From Eubacterium sp. (GTDB taxonomy: Bacteria > Bacillota_A > Clostridia > Lachnospirales > Lachnospiraceae), in assembly GCA_024687845.1 (NCBI GenBank), contig JAILEL010000417.1, positions 1 to 51,655 on the forward strand: a DNA stretch of 51,655 nucleotides, written 5' to 3'. Both the position numbers and the translations under genes were made by a program. The notes beneath the pieces are model-generated. The model saw only the letters and a list, made by a program, of their open reading frames with translations. It did no database searches and was not told where the DNA came from. Below are positions 16,319-25,435 of the stretch, one piece after another (the stretch's first letter is position 1; each line of letters begins with the position of its first letter).

Positions 16319-17341
16319 ATGGGGCGAAATCATGAGGTTACAAGAAAACAGCTCTTGCTGGATTCGAGCGGAGAGCTTAGGGAACCTGGATGGTCAAGGC
16401 ATCAGGTTCAGAAATATGATCGAAGTATGATCAAAGCTCCTAAATGGAGGATCAAAGAATGGGACTATTATATGGTTCTAAGTGATTCTTTTGCAGGGGC
16501 ATTTACCATTTCAGATGATGGCTATATAGGGCTTCAGTCGGTGTCTCTTCTTGAGTTTGGAGAGAACCCCTGGGAGCATACAGAAACTGTGCTGAATGCA
16601 TTTCCTATGGGAAGGATTAAGCTTCCTGGGAATTCAAGCCTGGGGCCGACAAAATATATGGATAAACGCCTGAAAATGAAGTTTGATGTTGGAAAAGGAA
16701 AAAGGCGGATCAGGTGCAAATTTGAAGATTTTTTCGAGGGTAAACCCTTCGAATGTGATATAATTCTTGATCAGCCACAGATGGATTCTATGGTCATAGC
16801 AACTCCGTGGGATAAGAAACATGCATTCTATTATAACCAGAAGATAAATACAATGCGTGCTTCGGGATTTATGAAATATAATGGCAAAATATATGAATTT
16901 AATCCTAAAACTGATTTTGGAACTCTTGACTGGGGACGCGGTGTATGGACTTATGACAATACCTGGTTTTGGGGCTCTGGTAATGCAGATATAGACGGAA
17001 ACAGCTTTGGATTCAACATTGGCTATGGCTTTGGGAATACAAGTGCTGCGACAGAAAATGTGATTTTTTATAATGGAAAGGCTCATAAGCTGGATGATGT
17101 GGAGTTCCACATGCCTGATAATATAATGGATAAATGGACCTTTACATCGTCTGATAACAGATTTGAGATGGACTTCGTTCCGGTTCTGGACAGGGTTGCT
17201 TGTCTTGATTATAAGATTATAGTATCTGATCAGCATCAGGTATTTGGCAAAATGTCTGGCAGAGCCCGGCTGGATGATGGAAATGTGATTGAAATAAAAG
17301 ATATAATGTGCTTTGCAGAAAAAGTACACAACAAGTATTGA
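16319..17341 (+). CDS. DUF2804 domain protein
   Basis: The 340-residue protein starts with HEVTRKQLLLDSSGELREPGWSRHQVQKYDR and carries the conserved features of DUF2804: KAPKWRIKEWDYYMV near residue 40, FGTLDWGRGVWTY near residue 200, and a final GRARLDDGNVIEIKDIMCFAEKV. The family adopts a lipocalin/carotenoid-oxygenase-like beta fold in predictions I recall, and its function is unknown. There is no signal peptide or membrane segment, so it is probably cytosolic. AGGAGG lies 9 bases before the ATG. It appears to be transcribed alone, with a promoter before it and another after it. Confidence 0.85.
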   Translation: MGRNHEVTRKQLLLDSSGELREPGWSRHQVQKYDRSMIKAPKWRIKEWDYYMVLSDSFAGAFTISDDGYIGLQSVSLLEFGENPWEHTETVLNAFPMGRIKLPGNSSLGPTKYMDKRLKMKFDVGKGKRRIRCKFEDFFEGKPFECDIILDQPQMDSMVIATPWDKKHAFYYNQKINTMRASGFMKYNGKIYEFNPKTDFGTLDWGRGVWTYDNTWFWGSGNADIDGNSFGFNIGYGFGNTSAATENVIFYNGKAHKLDDVEFHMPDNIMDKWTFTSSDNRFEMDFVPVLDRVACLDYKIIVSDQHQVFGKMSGRARLDDGNVIEIKDIMCFAEKVHNKY

Positions 17342-17390
17342 TGATGCTAATTTTAAAAAAATAAAAAGATTAAAAAATTATAAATAATAC

Positions 17391-17420
17391 TTAAAAAACT
17401 ACTATGATGTATGTTATAAT
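17391..17420 (+). promoter_or_regulatory. possible promoter of the SpoVK-like gene
   Basis: TTAAAA (17391-17396) and TATAAT (17415-17420) are 18 bases apart in a very A-rich gap, about 50 bases before the start. Confidence 0.4.
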
Positions 17421-17472
17421 AGAAAAAGTTACTTGAACGTGTAACATAATATTTAGGAGATGGGGTAGAGTG

Positions 17473-19131
17473 ATGAACATAAAGAATTTACAGAGCATGG
17501 TTTCTGAGTGCATTTCGTATGCCGATGAAGTTAATCAGAGCGATATATATCCTGCTGAGGCGAGGATGCCGCTCAGAGATTTATTCAGATATGATGTAAT
17601 GGTATTTTTTGGATTTCTGTATGAACAGGACAATGGCAACCTGCCAGATCAGATTGAATTCATTAAGACCAACCTGAGAATGATTTTATCAGAGGATAAG
17701 TTCCTTGAACTGGTTGATCAGAAATGTACCGATCATCGTTTCTTATCAGAACCACCTAAGTCTTTGTCATATTTTATTGAGTCTGACAGAGCATCATCTA
17801 TGGGGGTTAACAGCAGAAGTATTACCAAATCCAAGTTTGTAGTGGATTGTTTCAGAAAGCTTGGTGAGGGCTTCATAGCATATGACACTGTAAAGGATGA
17901 AACAAAACAGATTCTTGCTGATTATGTGGGAGTTATGAACGCTACTCTCAACAGTGCAGGTATCGTTACATCACAGCATACCGGAGTTCTGAAGGCAGGG
18001 GATATGCCGGATGGAATGAGAACTACTGGAGTTGCTCAGTTTACAGACCATACAGACCCGGATCTTCAGACAATCAGCACATTTGATGAGAAGTCCGGTA
18101 CATTTGTAACTAAGAAAGCAATCAACATATCTGGTTATAATATTCAGAAGAAACGTGCAGATGACGTTTCTGAATTCCTTAACTTCCAGCCTGAAGAAGA
18201 GAAGGAAGATAAGGTATTTAAGCGTGGTGAAGGAAGAGTTGGCCGAGGCAGAAGAGGCCATGATGAGTCAGAGGAAATCGAGAAGCCACTTGATGAACTT
18301 ATTAAAGATCTGCAGGCTCTTACCGGACTTGCTTCAGTTAAGGATGACGTTATGCACCTTATCAACCTGATCAAGGTTCGTAAGCTGAGAGAAAGAGCTG
18401 GACTCAGAAGAATAGATATGTCCTTCCACCTTGTATTTACAGGTAATCCTGGTACAGGTAAAACAACTATCGCAAGACTTCTTGCGAAGATATATAAGCA
18501 GCTTGGACTTGTTAGCAAGGGTCAGTTTATAGAGGTTGACCGTTCCGGACTTGTAGACCACTATTCCGGAGGTACTGCTCTTAAGACAACCGAAGTTATC
18601 GATAGGGCTATCGGTGGTATCCTCTTCATCGACGAGGCATATACCCTTACTCATAACAAGGATTCAGGAGACTATGGTCAGGAAGCAGTTGATATTCTCC
18701 TTAAGAGAATGGAGGACGACCGTGATGACTTCATCGTTATCGTTGCCGGATACACAAATGAGATGAGGGAGTTTATTGAGTCCAACCCTGGTCTTCGTTC
18801 AAGATTTAATAAGTACATTCATTTCCCTGATTATTCAAGCTCAGAACTTATGGAGATATTCAAGCTTATGTGTGAGGAAACAGACTATGTACTTACACCA
18901 AATGCATCGTTTATGGCCGAGACTTACCTCAGAGGTATTGCCGAAGGTAACACAGAGAACTTCGCAAATGCTCGTCTCGTTCGTAACTATTTTGAACGTT
19001 GTATAGACAGACAGGCAACCAGAATTGTTCAGGATGAAAATCTTACTGAAGAAGATCTGGTAACCTTTGTTCGTGAAGATATGATCGAAGGAACTGTTGT
19101 AAATGCACTTCCTAAGGATGTAAATGGCTGA
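17473..19131 (+). CDS. AAA+ ATPase of the SpoVK/CbxX family with a long N-terminal region
   Basis: The C-terminal half (about residues 270-550) is a CbxX/SpoVK-type AAA+ domain: DLQALTGLASVKDDV, Walker A GNPGTGKTT with K330, the pore-loop region VDRSGLVDHYSG, Walker B GGILFIDEAY, and the second-region-of-homology GLRSRFNKYIHF. CbxX in Rubisco systems is an activase; SpoVK acts late in sporulation; many homologues in non-sporulating bacteria have no known role. The N-terminal 270 residues are helical with a short basic segment (GEGRVGRGRRG) before the ATPase, and I do not recognise a domain there. An ATG at 17473 is used; a GTG directly before it is equally spaced from AGGAGA. Confidence 0.85.
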   Translation: MNIKNLQSMVSECISYADEVNQSDIYPAEARMPLRDLFRYDVMVFFGFLYEQDNGNLPDQIEFIKTNLRMILSEDKFLELVDQKCTDHRFLSEPPKSLSYFIESDRASSMGVNSRSITKSKFVVDCFRKLGEGFIAYDTVKDETKQILADYVGVMNATLNSAGIVTSQHTGVLKAGDMPDGMRTTGVAQFTDHTDPDLQTISTFDEKSGTFVTKKAINISGYNIQKKRADDVSEFLNFQPEEEKEDKVFKRGEGRVGRGRRGHDESEEIEKPLDELIKDLQALTGLASVKDDVMHLINLIKVRKLRERAGLRRIDMSFHLVFTGNPGTGKTTIARLLAKIYKQLGLVSKGQFIEVDRSGLVDHYSGGTALKTTEVIDRAIGGILFIDEAYTLTHNKDSGDYGQEAVDILLKRMEDDRDDFIVIVAGYTNEMREFIESNPGLRSRFNKYIHFPDYSSSELMEIFKLMCEETDYVLTPNASFMAETYLRGIAEGNTENFANARLVRNYFERCIDRQATRIVQDENLTEEDLVTFVREDMIEGTVVNALPKDVNG

Positions 19132-19230
19132 TCTGATTAATTTGTGATAAAGCTACAAAGACGAGACAGGAAAAAGGCTTGAAATATGCCTGAAAAGATA
19201 AGACACTAAGATTGAAAGGTACTAATTACA

Positions 19231-20835
19231 ATGAAAAACAAAGCATACCCCTACTATGAAGCCCCTGAGATGAAAGATCTTAAGGACATGATACTGAGGC
19301 AAGCTCAGGAGAAACCGCAGGCGACCGCATTTATCTATCCCTGTGAGTCTGGAGAGATGAAGAAAACATACTTCGATCTGAAGGAAGATGTAAATGCATT
19401 CGGAACATGGATGTATAACAAGGGAATCAAAGATAAACATGTAGTCATCATCGGAGAAAACTCCTATGAGTGGATTATCGCTTATCTGGCAACTGTTAAT
19501 GGAGGAAATGTAGCTGTAGCAATAGATAAGAGTCTTCCGGAGGAAGAGGTATCAGCACTTGCAAAAATGGGTGATGCCGATGCAGGCTTTATAACAGGTA
19601 CTTATTATGACAAGCTGCATGCAGGAATTGCTGCAGAAACCTATAATCTAAAGGATTTTGATGATATCCTTGAAGAAGGAAGAAATCTTCTTAAAGAAGG
19701 TGCTAAGGAATACTTAGAATACGAAGTTGAGCAGGAAAAAACATCGACGATTCTGTTTACTTCAGGAACATCAGGAGTAAGTAAAGGAGTAGAGCTTACA
19801 AATCATAATATTGCATATGAGATAGTTCATACAAGTATGCTTTTTGAACCGAGTGGAGGAGTGCTTGCAGTTCTTCCTTTCCACCATGCTTTTGGACTTG
19901 TGGTTGGAATCCTTATGGTTATCAACTATGGTTGTCCAGTCTTTATAAATAAGAGTCTCAAATACGTTAAGAAGAATATGGAAGAGTTTGGTCCACAGAC
20001 CATGTTCCTTGTTCCGATGTTTGTAGAATTCTTTCACAAGCAGATTTGGGCAGAGGTAGCTAAGAAGGGTAAGACCAAGGCTTTCAAAGGTCTCATGAAA
20101 TCAACTGACATTCTGCTGAAGGCTGGACTAGATGTTCGTAGTAAAACTTACGGAACGATTCAGAAGGTATTCGGTGGAAATCTTGAATATATTATCTGTG
20201 GTGGAGCAGCTCTTGATCCTATGTATGTTGAAGAGTTCCGTACATGGGGTATCGAAATACTTAATGGATATGGAGCAACTGAATGTTCCCCAGTTACAGC
20301 AGTTAACAGACCACTTCACAAAAAGGATGGAAGTGTAGGACATCTTGTACCGGGACTTGAGGTTAAAGTTACTGAGGACAGCGAGCTTGCATTTAAGGGC
20401 GAGATCGTCATGAAGGGTTACTACAAGAATCCAGAGGCTACTGCTGAAACACTGATAGATGGATGGTATCATACAGGAGATCTTGGATATGTAGATGAAG
20501 ATAATTTTATTTATCTTACAGGTCGTAAGAAGAATCTGATTATTCTCAGCAATGGCGAAAATATTTCTCCAGAAGAGCTGGAACAGAATATTTCCAGAGA
20601 TGATAATGTTCAGGAAGTTCTGGTTTATGATGAGAATGGTAAGATAGTTGCTGAGATATTCCCAACAGAGGAGTATTTTGACAATATCGAGTATTTTGAA
20701 AAACTTAAAAATAAAGTCAATAAAGGTCGCCCCATGTATAAACAGATTTCTAAAGTGAAGCTTCGTAAGGAAGAATTCATTAAGAATGCGACTATGAAAA
20801 TAGTCAGATATAAGAATATTCCAAAAGCTGAATAA
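19231..20835 (+). CDS. AMP-binding acyl-CoA synthetase-like protein
   Basis: This 534-residue member of the ANL superfamily should adenylate a carboxylic acid and transfer it to CoA or a carrier protein. It has the P-loop TSGTSGVSKGVELTN, the GYGATECSP motif, the hinge GWYHTGDLGYVDEDNFIYLTGRKKNLII, and a C-terminal catalytic lysine in FIKNATMKIVRYKN. Overall form is nearer to long-chain fatty acid-CoA/ACP ligases than to acetyl-CoA synthetase; the substrate cannot be read from the sequence. It lacks a signal peptide. It follows the SpoVK-like gene by about 100 bases and ends at a strong terminator. An acyl-transferase-like gene lies 7.6 kb downstream, but a link is speculative. Confidence 0.88.
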   Translation: MKNKAYPYYEAPEMKDLKDMILRQAQEKPQATAFIYPCESGEMKKTYFDLKEDVNAFGTWMYNKGIKDKHVVIIGENSYEWIIAYLATVNGGNVAVAIDKSLPEEEVSALAKMGDADAGFITGTYYDKLHAGIAAETYNLKDFDDILEEGRNLLKEGAKEYLEYEVEQEKTSTILFTSGTSGVSKGVELTNHNIAYEIVHTSMLFEPSGGVLAVLPFHHAFGLVVGILMVINYGCPVFINKSLKYVKKNMEEFGPQTMFLVPMFVEFFHKQIWAEVAKKGKTKAFKGLMKSTDILLKAGLDVRSKTYGTIQKVFGGNLEYIICGGAALDPMYVEEFRTWGIEILNGYGATECSPVTAVNRPLHKKDGSVGHLVPGLEVKVTEDSELAFKGEIVMKGYYKNPEATAETLIDGWYHTGDLGYVDEDNFIYLTGRKKNLIILSNGENISPEELEQNISRDDNVQEVLVYDENGKIVAEIFPTEEYFDNIEYFEKLKNKVNKGRPMYKQISKVKLRKEEFIKNATMKIVRYKNIPKAE

Positions 20836-20852
20836 TTCAGGATTAGTAAGTA

Positions 20853-20890
20853 AAACCTGAGATAAAGGGAAAACTTTATCTTAGGTTTTT
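20853..20890 (+). terminator. terminator after the acyl-CoA synthetase-like gene
   Basis: AAACCT and AGATAAAG pair with CTTTATCT and AGGTTT, with one mismatch, and a T-run follows. Confidence 0.85.
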
Positions 20891-20916
20891 ACTGTGTTAA
20901 AAGAGAGGAAAAATTG

Positions 20917-22950
20917 ATGGACGTTTTGTCGGTATTACAGTTGCTTGGCGGAATCGGTCTGTTTCTGTTCGGAATGAGTAGTATGAGCTCCTCACTTGAG
21001 AAATTGACAGGTTCTGGTCTGGAAAGACTACTTGAAAAAGTAACAACAAGTAAGAAGAAAGGCGTTGGAAAGATAAAAGGATGGGCATTCGGAGCAGGTG
21101 TTACTGCGATTATTCAGAGCTCTGCTGCCACTACGATAATGCTGGTGGGCTTTGTTAATGCAGGCATCATGAAAGCGGCACAGGCCATGCCTGTTGTGTT
21201 TGGTTCAAACCTTGGTAGTACAGTTACCGCACAGATTCTTCGTCTCGGAGATCTGGGATCGGGAAGCAATGTACTGGAATTTCTGAAACCGTCTTCATTA
21301 GCACCGATCCTTGCAGGAACAGGTGCATTTATCATTGTATTTGCAAAGAAAAAAAATCTGAAAAATGTTGCTGGAATTCTGGTTGGACTTGGAATGCTCT
21401 TCTATGGAATGACTCTGATGGAGGAGGTTTTTAAGCCACTTGAGGATTCGGAAGTATTTAAATCTTTTTTTATTTCATTTGAGAATCCGTTTGTTGGCAT
21501 TTTGACGGGAATTGTTGTTACAATAATTCTGCAGAGCTCAAATGCCTCAGTTGGTATTCTTCAGTCACTTTCTGCATCAGGAGCAATATCCTATGCTGTA
21601 GCAATTCCGGTAATCATTGGACAGAATATAGGAAAATGCTCCACAACGATAATGGGTGGAATTGGTGCTAACAAAAAAGCAAAGCGCCTGGTTGTAGGTT
21701 ATGTATTTTTTAATGTTTTCGGAGCTGTATTTTTCTCAATATCAATATATCTGCTCCATCACACAATCGGACTTCCTTTTATGTCGAAGGTTGTTAACCG
21801 AAGCAGCATCGCTACAGTGCATCTGCTTTTTAACCTTCTGACAAGTCTGATTCTTCTTCCATTTTCTGAGAAGGTTTCTGCCCTCACAGAGAAGATTACG
21901 GGTGGTGAGATAACAAGCGATACTGATAAGGAATTTGCTAAGCTTGATGACATGCTTCTGAATACACCAACAATTGCGCTGGATCAGTGTAAAACACTTA
22001 TCATGAAAATGAGTGAGGCTATTCTTGAGAATTACAGACTTGCCACAAGCATGATCTACGAATATGATGAATCAAAGCTGCTGGAAATGGAGGCAAATGA
22101 AGCATTTATCGATAAGTGTGAAACTGTACTTTCAACATATATTGTTCGTATTGATAGGAAGAGGCTTACAAGAGATGATAAGCTTAGAGTTTCTGAAATC
22201 CTGAATTCTATTGGAGATTTCGAAAGAATGGGCGATTATTGCATGAATATCGCTTATGTGGCAAAGGACAAGAATGAACAGGACATACATTTTTCACCTG
22301 CAGGCCACAAAGAAGTCGAAACAATTATAGCAGCAGTGGAATATACTATAGAAACAGCAGTTAAGTCCTTTACTGGTGATGATGTCTATCTTGCAGTCAG
22401 AGTTGAACCTCTTTCAGAAGTGATAGATGAGCTTAAGGAAGTTATTAAGTCCCATCATGTTGAGAGACTTCAGGATGGAGTTTGCAGCATTGAAGGAGGC
22501 GTTGAACTATTTGATCTGGTTAACAGCTTTGAAAGGCTGTCGTCTCATGCGGCAAATGTATCCCTTCACGTAATTAAGAAGGTTCGTAAGGACAAGAATT
22601 TTGATGAGATGCATGGCCATGCAAATGACAATCAGACCGAAGAATATAAGGCGCTCTATCATTATTATCAATCTCAGTATATAGAGCCAATCCTTACTCA
22701 TCATAACCAAAACTATAGACCTATGGTTCAGGAGAGAAAGATTCAGGAACTATCAGGCAGCAAGGAAAGGACAATAGAAGAAGCTGTTAAGGACAAGGCA
22801 GCTAAGGAAAAAGCGGCTAAGGATAACAGGTCTTCCGAAAATAGAGGGGATAAGATAAAAAAGGCTTCTGAGGACAAAGACAACAAGTCTTTTGAGAATA
22901 AAGGAAGTAAACAGTCCGTTAATAAGGGCGGCAAGAAGGGAAAGAAGTAG
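20917..22950 (+). CDS. Na/Pi cotransporter family protein with PhoU-like domain
   Basis: This 677-residue membrane protein has two inverted PNaS cotransporter repeats with the paired signatures QSSAATTIMLVG (about residue 68) and QSSNASVGILQSL (about residue 208), expected to move sodium with phosphate. From about residue 345 a PhoU-like helical domain follows (MLLNTPTIALDQCKTLIMKM; GDFERMGDYCMNI), which in this family senses or regulates phosphate uptake. The last 70 residues are a highly charged Lys/Glu/Asp/Ser tail, probably disordered. The ATG at 20917 has GAGGA upstream; a TTG one codon earlier is less likely. It follows a strong terminator, so it begins a new unit. Confidence 0.92.
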   Translation: MDVLSVLQLLGGIGLFLFGMSSMSSSLEKLTGSGLERLLEKVTTSKKKGVGKIKGWAFGAGVTAIIQSSAATTIMLVGFVNAGIMKAAQAMPVVFGSNLGSTVTAQILRLGDLGSGSNVLEFLKPSSLAPILAGTGAFIIVFAKKKNLKNVAGILVGLGMLFYGMTLMEEVFKPLEDSEVFKSFFISFENPFVGILTGIVVTIILQSSNASVGILQSLSASGAISYAVAIPVIIGQNIGKCSTTIMGGIGANKKAKRLVVGYVFFNVFGAVFFSISIYLLHHTIGLPFMSKVVNRSSIATVHLLFNLLTSLILLPFSEKVSALTEKITGGEITSDTDKEFAKLDDMLLNTPTIALDQCKTLIMKMSEAILENYRLATSMIYEYDESKLLEMEANEAFIDKCETVLSTYIVRIDRKRLTRDDKLRVSEILNSIGDFERMGDYCMNIAYVAKDKNEQDIHFSPAGHKEVETIIAAVEYTIETAVKSFTGDDVYLAVRVEPLSEVIDELKEVIKSHHVERLQDGVCSIEGGVELFDLVNSFERLSSHAANVSLHVIKKVRKDKNFDEMHGHANDNQTEEYKALYHYYQSQYIEPILTHHNQNYRPMVQERKIQELSGSKERTIEEAVKDKAAKEKAAKDNRSSENRGDKIKKASEDKDNKSFENKGSKQSVNKGGKKGKK

Positions 22951-23009
22951 AAGAAGTAAATCAATGATGTATATCAGAAAAAATATAATAGGAGTGCAGG
23001 ATTAGAGTT

Positions 23010-24017
23010 ATGGATAATTATAATAACCAGGCTGATGTAAAAATATCACAGGATGAGTTTAAGTATGCTCAGGAAGTAATCAGAAAACTGTCTGAGTACT
23101 ATGATGGAAAGGTTGTTGGACAGCAGAATCTTAAGTTTGCCCTCATAGCTTCAATTATAGCTGACGGACATGTGCTTATAGAGTCAGTTCCGGGACTGGC
23201 TAAGACAACCGCAGCCAAGACTATATCTGATGCGGTAGATGGACAGTTTTCACGTATTCAGTGTACACCGGATCTTCTTCCAAGTGATATTATTGGTACA
23301 CAGGTATATAACCAGTCAACAGGAAGATTTGATACAACTTTGGGACCAGTATTTGCAAACTTTGTTCTGCTGGACGAGATTAACAGATCTAGTGCTAAAA
23401 CTCAGAGTGCTATGCTTGAGGCGATGCAGGAGAGACAGGTTACAATTGGTGGAAATACCTATAAAATGCCTGGTGATGTATTTATAGTAATTGCAACTCA
23501 GAACCCGATAGAACAGGAAGGAACATATCTGCTATCTGAGGCACAGACGGACCGTTTCCTCATAAAAGAAAAGATAACCTATCCATCCCCAGAGGATGAA
23601 GCAGAAATCCTTCGTCGTATAGAAGCAGGTGCAATCAAGAAGACACCACCTGTTCTTTCAATCAAGGATATTGATAACCTTCAGTCAATAGCTGAAAAGG
23701 TTTATGTTGATAAATCAATTAAGAAATATATTGCATTTGTAGTTGATGCTACAAGACATGCAGAAAAGGTGCTTCCGGAAGAACTCAGTCGTTATGTTAA
23801 AATGGGAGCCAGCCCGAGAGCATCTATTGCATTTATGAAGATAGCTAAGGCAGTGGCGCTTATTTATGGAAGAACCTATGTTACACCAGATGATGTAAAA
23901 CTGCTTCGTCATCAGGTACTGAGACATAGAGTAGAACTGAACTATGCAGCGATTGCAGATAATATAACTGTTGAGACCATCATAGACAGAATAGTCGGCT
24001 CTGTGCAGACTCCATAA
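23010..24017 (+). CDS. MoxR-family AAA+ ATPase
   Basis: This 335-residue ATPase has the MoxR features: VVGQQNLKFALIASIIADGHVLIESVPGLAKT (Walker A), FANFVLLDEINRSSAKTQSAMLEAM (Walker B and sensor), ATQNPIEQEGTYLLSEAQTDRF, and the GASPRASIAFMK lid. MoxR proteins act as chaperone-like ATPases with VWA-domain partners to mature or load metal into target proteins or support envelope stress tolerance. It heads a run of five further genes with DUF58, VWA, VWA and TPR products, the standard MoxR-Bat arrangement. GGAGTG precedes the ATG. Confidence 0.93.
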   Translation: MDNYNNQADVKISQDEFKYAQEVIRKLSEYYDGKVVGQQNLKFALIASIIADGHVLIESVPGLAKTTAAKTISDAVDGQFSRIQCTPDLLPSDIIGTQVYNQSTGRFDTTLGPVFANFVLLDEINRSSAKTQSAMLEAMQERQVTIGGNTYKMPGDVFIVIATQNPIEQEGTYLLSEAQTDRFLIKEKITYPSPEDEAEILRRIEAGAIKKTPPVLSIKDIDNLQSIAEKVYVDKSIKKYIAFVVDATRHAEKVLPEELSRYVKMGASPRASIAFMKIAKAVALIYGRTYVTPDDVKLLRHQVLRHRVELNYAAIADNITVETIIDRIVGSVQTP

Positions 24018-24095
24018 TGAATAAAAGTCTATGTAAAGGCATGAACATTTTAAGAAAAGTATAGTGACTTTTTGTATAGAAAAACAGGAGTAGGA

Positions 24096-24971
24096 ATGGA
24101 TTACGATTATCTGGCGAAGATTAAAGCTTCGATTGAACTATATACCAGGAAAAAAACTTCAAATATTCTGGACGGTGGATTCGGATCCATTTACAAGGGG
24201 CGAAGCTACGACTTTGATGACCTTAGAGAGTATGTGTATGGGGATTCTGTCCGGGATATTGACTGGAAATCTTCCTCTAAAACAGGAAGAGTGCTGATAC
24301 GCCGATTTATTGCTGAGAAGAAGCATAACATTCTTTTTGTAGGTGACTCAGGACTTAAGATGCATGGGGACACTGATGCAGGAGAACCCAAATCAGAGAT
24401 TGCTCTTTCGACCTTTGCAACCATAAGTTATCTGGTCAATGATCATAGTGATGATTATGCTCTTATGACAAGCACAGACAAGGGATATGATTTCAGCTTT
24501 TTCAAATCCGGTAAGGTTCACATGGAGCAGCTTCTTCTTAGTTATGAGAAATGCCTCAAATTTGAAGAGGCAAAACCTATAAATGAAACGCTGAAATATG
24601 TGGCAGAAAATATCAGAAGAAAAATGATTATTTTCATCATTACAGATATGGCAGGTGAGGCAACTCTTTCGGAAAAGCTTCTTAAGGAACTGACAGTTGT
24701 TAATGATGTAATGATCATATCTATTGAAGATGCATATCTGACTGGAAACAGGTTATTTGACCTGGAATCAAGGAGCTATGAGAAGGAATATCTTCTTCAT
24801 GACAAGACACTTCACAAAGCTGAGGTAGATGAGAGACTTGCGAGAAAGAAGAAGGTACAGGAATTATATAAGAAAAATCAGATCAGTTCAGTATCCATCA
24901 GCAAGGAATCAGAGATTGTTGACAAGATAGTTGAACTGTTTGAGAGGCATAAGAATGAAAACATCGGTTGA
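24096..24971 (+). CDS. DUF58 domain protein
   Basis: The 291-residue protein contains the DUF58 signature: GSIYKGRSYDFDDLREYVYGDSVRDIDWKSSSKTGRVLIRRF is spread over residues about 33-75. A VWA-like fold follows (NILFVGDSGLKM; MIIFIITDMAGEAT). DUF58 genes nearly always sit directly after moxR; the protein is thought to bridge the ATPase and its VWA partners. The ATG at 24096 is chosen because AGGAG sits five bases before it; an upstream TTG in frame has no such site. It overlaps the next gene by 17 bases. No membrane segment is seen. Confidence 0.9.
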   Translation: MDYDYLAKIKASIELYTRKKTSNILDGGFGSIYKGRSYDFDDLREYVYGDSVRDIDWKSSSKTGRVLIRRFIAEKKHNILFVGDSGLKMHGDTDAGEPKSEIALSTFATISYLVNDHSDDYALMTSTDKGYDFSFFKSGKVHMEQLLLSYEKCLKFEEAKPINETLKYVAENIRRKMIIFIITDMAGEATLSEKLLKELTVVNDVMIISIEDAYLTGNRLFDLESRSYEKEYLLHDKTLHKAEVDERLARKKKVQELYKKNQISSVSISKESEIVDKIVELFERHKNENIG

Positions 24972-25434
24972 GTTACAAGCACCGTTTCAATATATGATAT
25001 TATGGCTTATCCTCGCGGTTCTTTTTATTGCCGGAGTTATTATTGCCCAGGTGTTACTCAGAAAAAGACTGGGTGACAGATTGAAGAAAGCTAAGCAGAT
25101 CAAGCTTAAAAGAATCGCAGAATCAACTCTTGAAGGGCTTAAGAAGAAGTATATCGGCGAGCTGACATGTATTGAGATGGATCTTAGAAATCAAAAAATA
25201 ACGGTAAGACAGGCTTATCAAAAAATGAGTATATGTATCAGACTGTTTGTTCATGATGTTACTGGAATTAAAGTTCAGAAATATACTCTTTCCGAAATTA
25301 AGAAGGTAAATATGCCTCAGCTTACTAATCTGGTTCGTGAATACTATGAGCCTGAATTTGCATTGGAATCAAGAACTGATGTTATGGGATCCGTGCAGAG
25401 AACCAGAGCTGTAATAGAAAGTTGGAGGAAATAA
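24955..25434 (+). CDS. small single-pass membrane protein of the MoxR operon, unknown
   Basis: The 159-residue product starts MKTSVELQAPFQY, has one membrane helix (about residues 13-34, MILWLILAVLFIAGVIIAQVL), and continues as a basic helical cytoplasmic domain (LRKRLGDRLKKAKQIKLKR; VRQAYQKMSICIRLFVHDVTG). I do not recognise a named family. Its place between DUF58 and the first VWA gene matches that of DUF4381-like small membrane proteins in other MoxR operons, and the RQAYQKMSICIRLFV segment resembles their conserved helical part, but similarity is only suggestive. The ATG at 24955 overlaps the DUF58 gene and has GAGAGG before it; an earlier in-frame ATG would double the overlap. Confidence 0.7.
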   Translation: MKTSVELQAPFQYMILWLILAVLFIAGVIIAQVLLRKRLGDRLKKAKQIKLKRIAESTLEGLKKKYIGELTCIEMDLRNQKITVRQAYQKMSICIRLFVHDVTGIKVQKYTLSEIKKVNMPQLTNLVREYYEPEFALESRTDVMGSVQRTRAVIESWRK

Positions 25435-25435
25435 A

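Noticed and set aside
16634..17329. 231-residue minus-strand frame
   Set aside because: It lies wholly antisense to the DUF2804 gene, with no ribosome site and no recognisable motif.
17473..19131. Evidence for sporulation from the SpoVK-like gene
   Set aside because: CbxX/SpoVK-type ATPases are common in non-sporulating bacteria, and yabP, yabQ and spoIIE are missing from their usual place.
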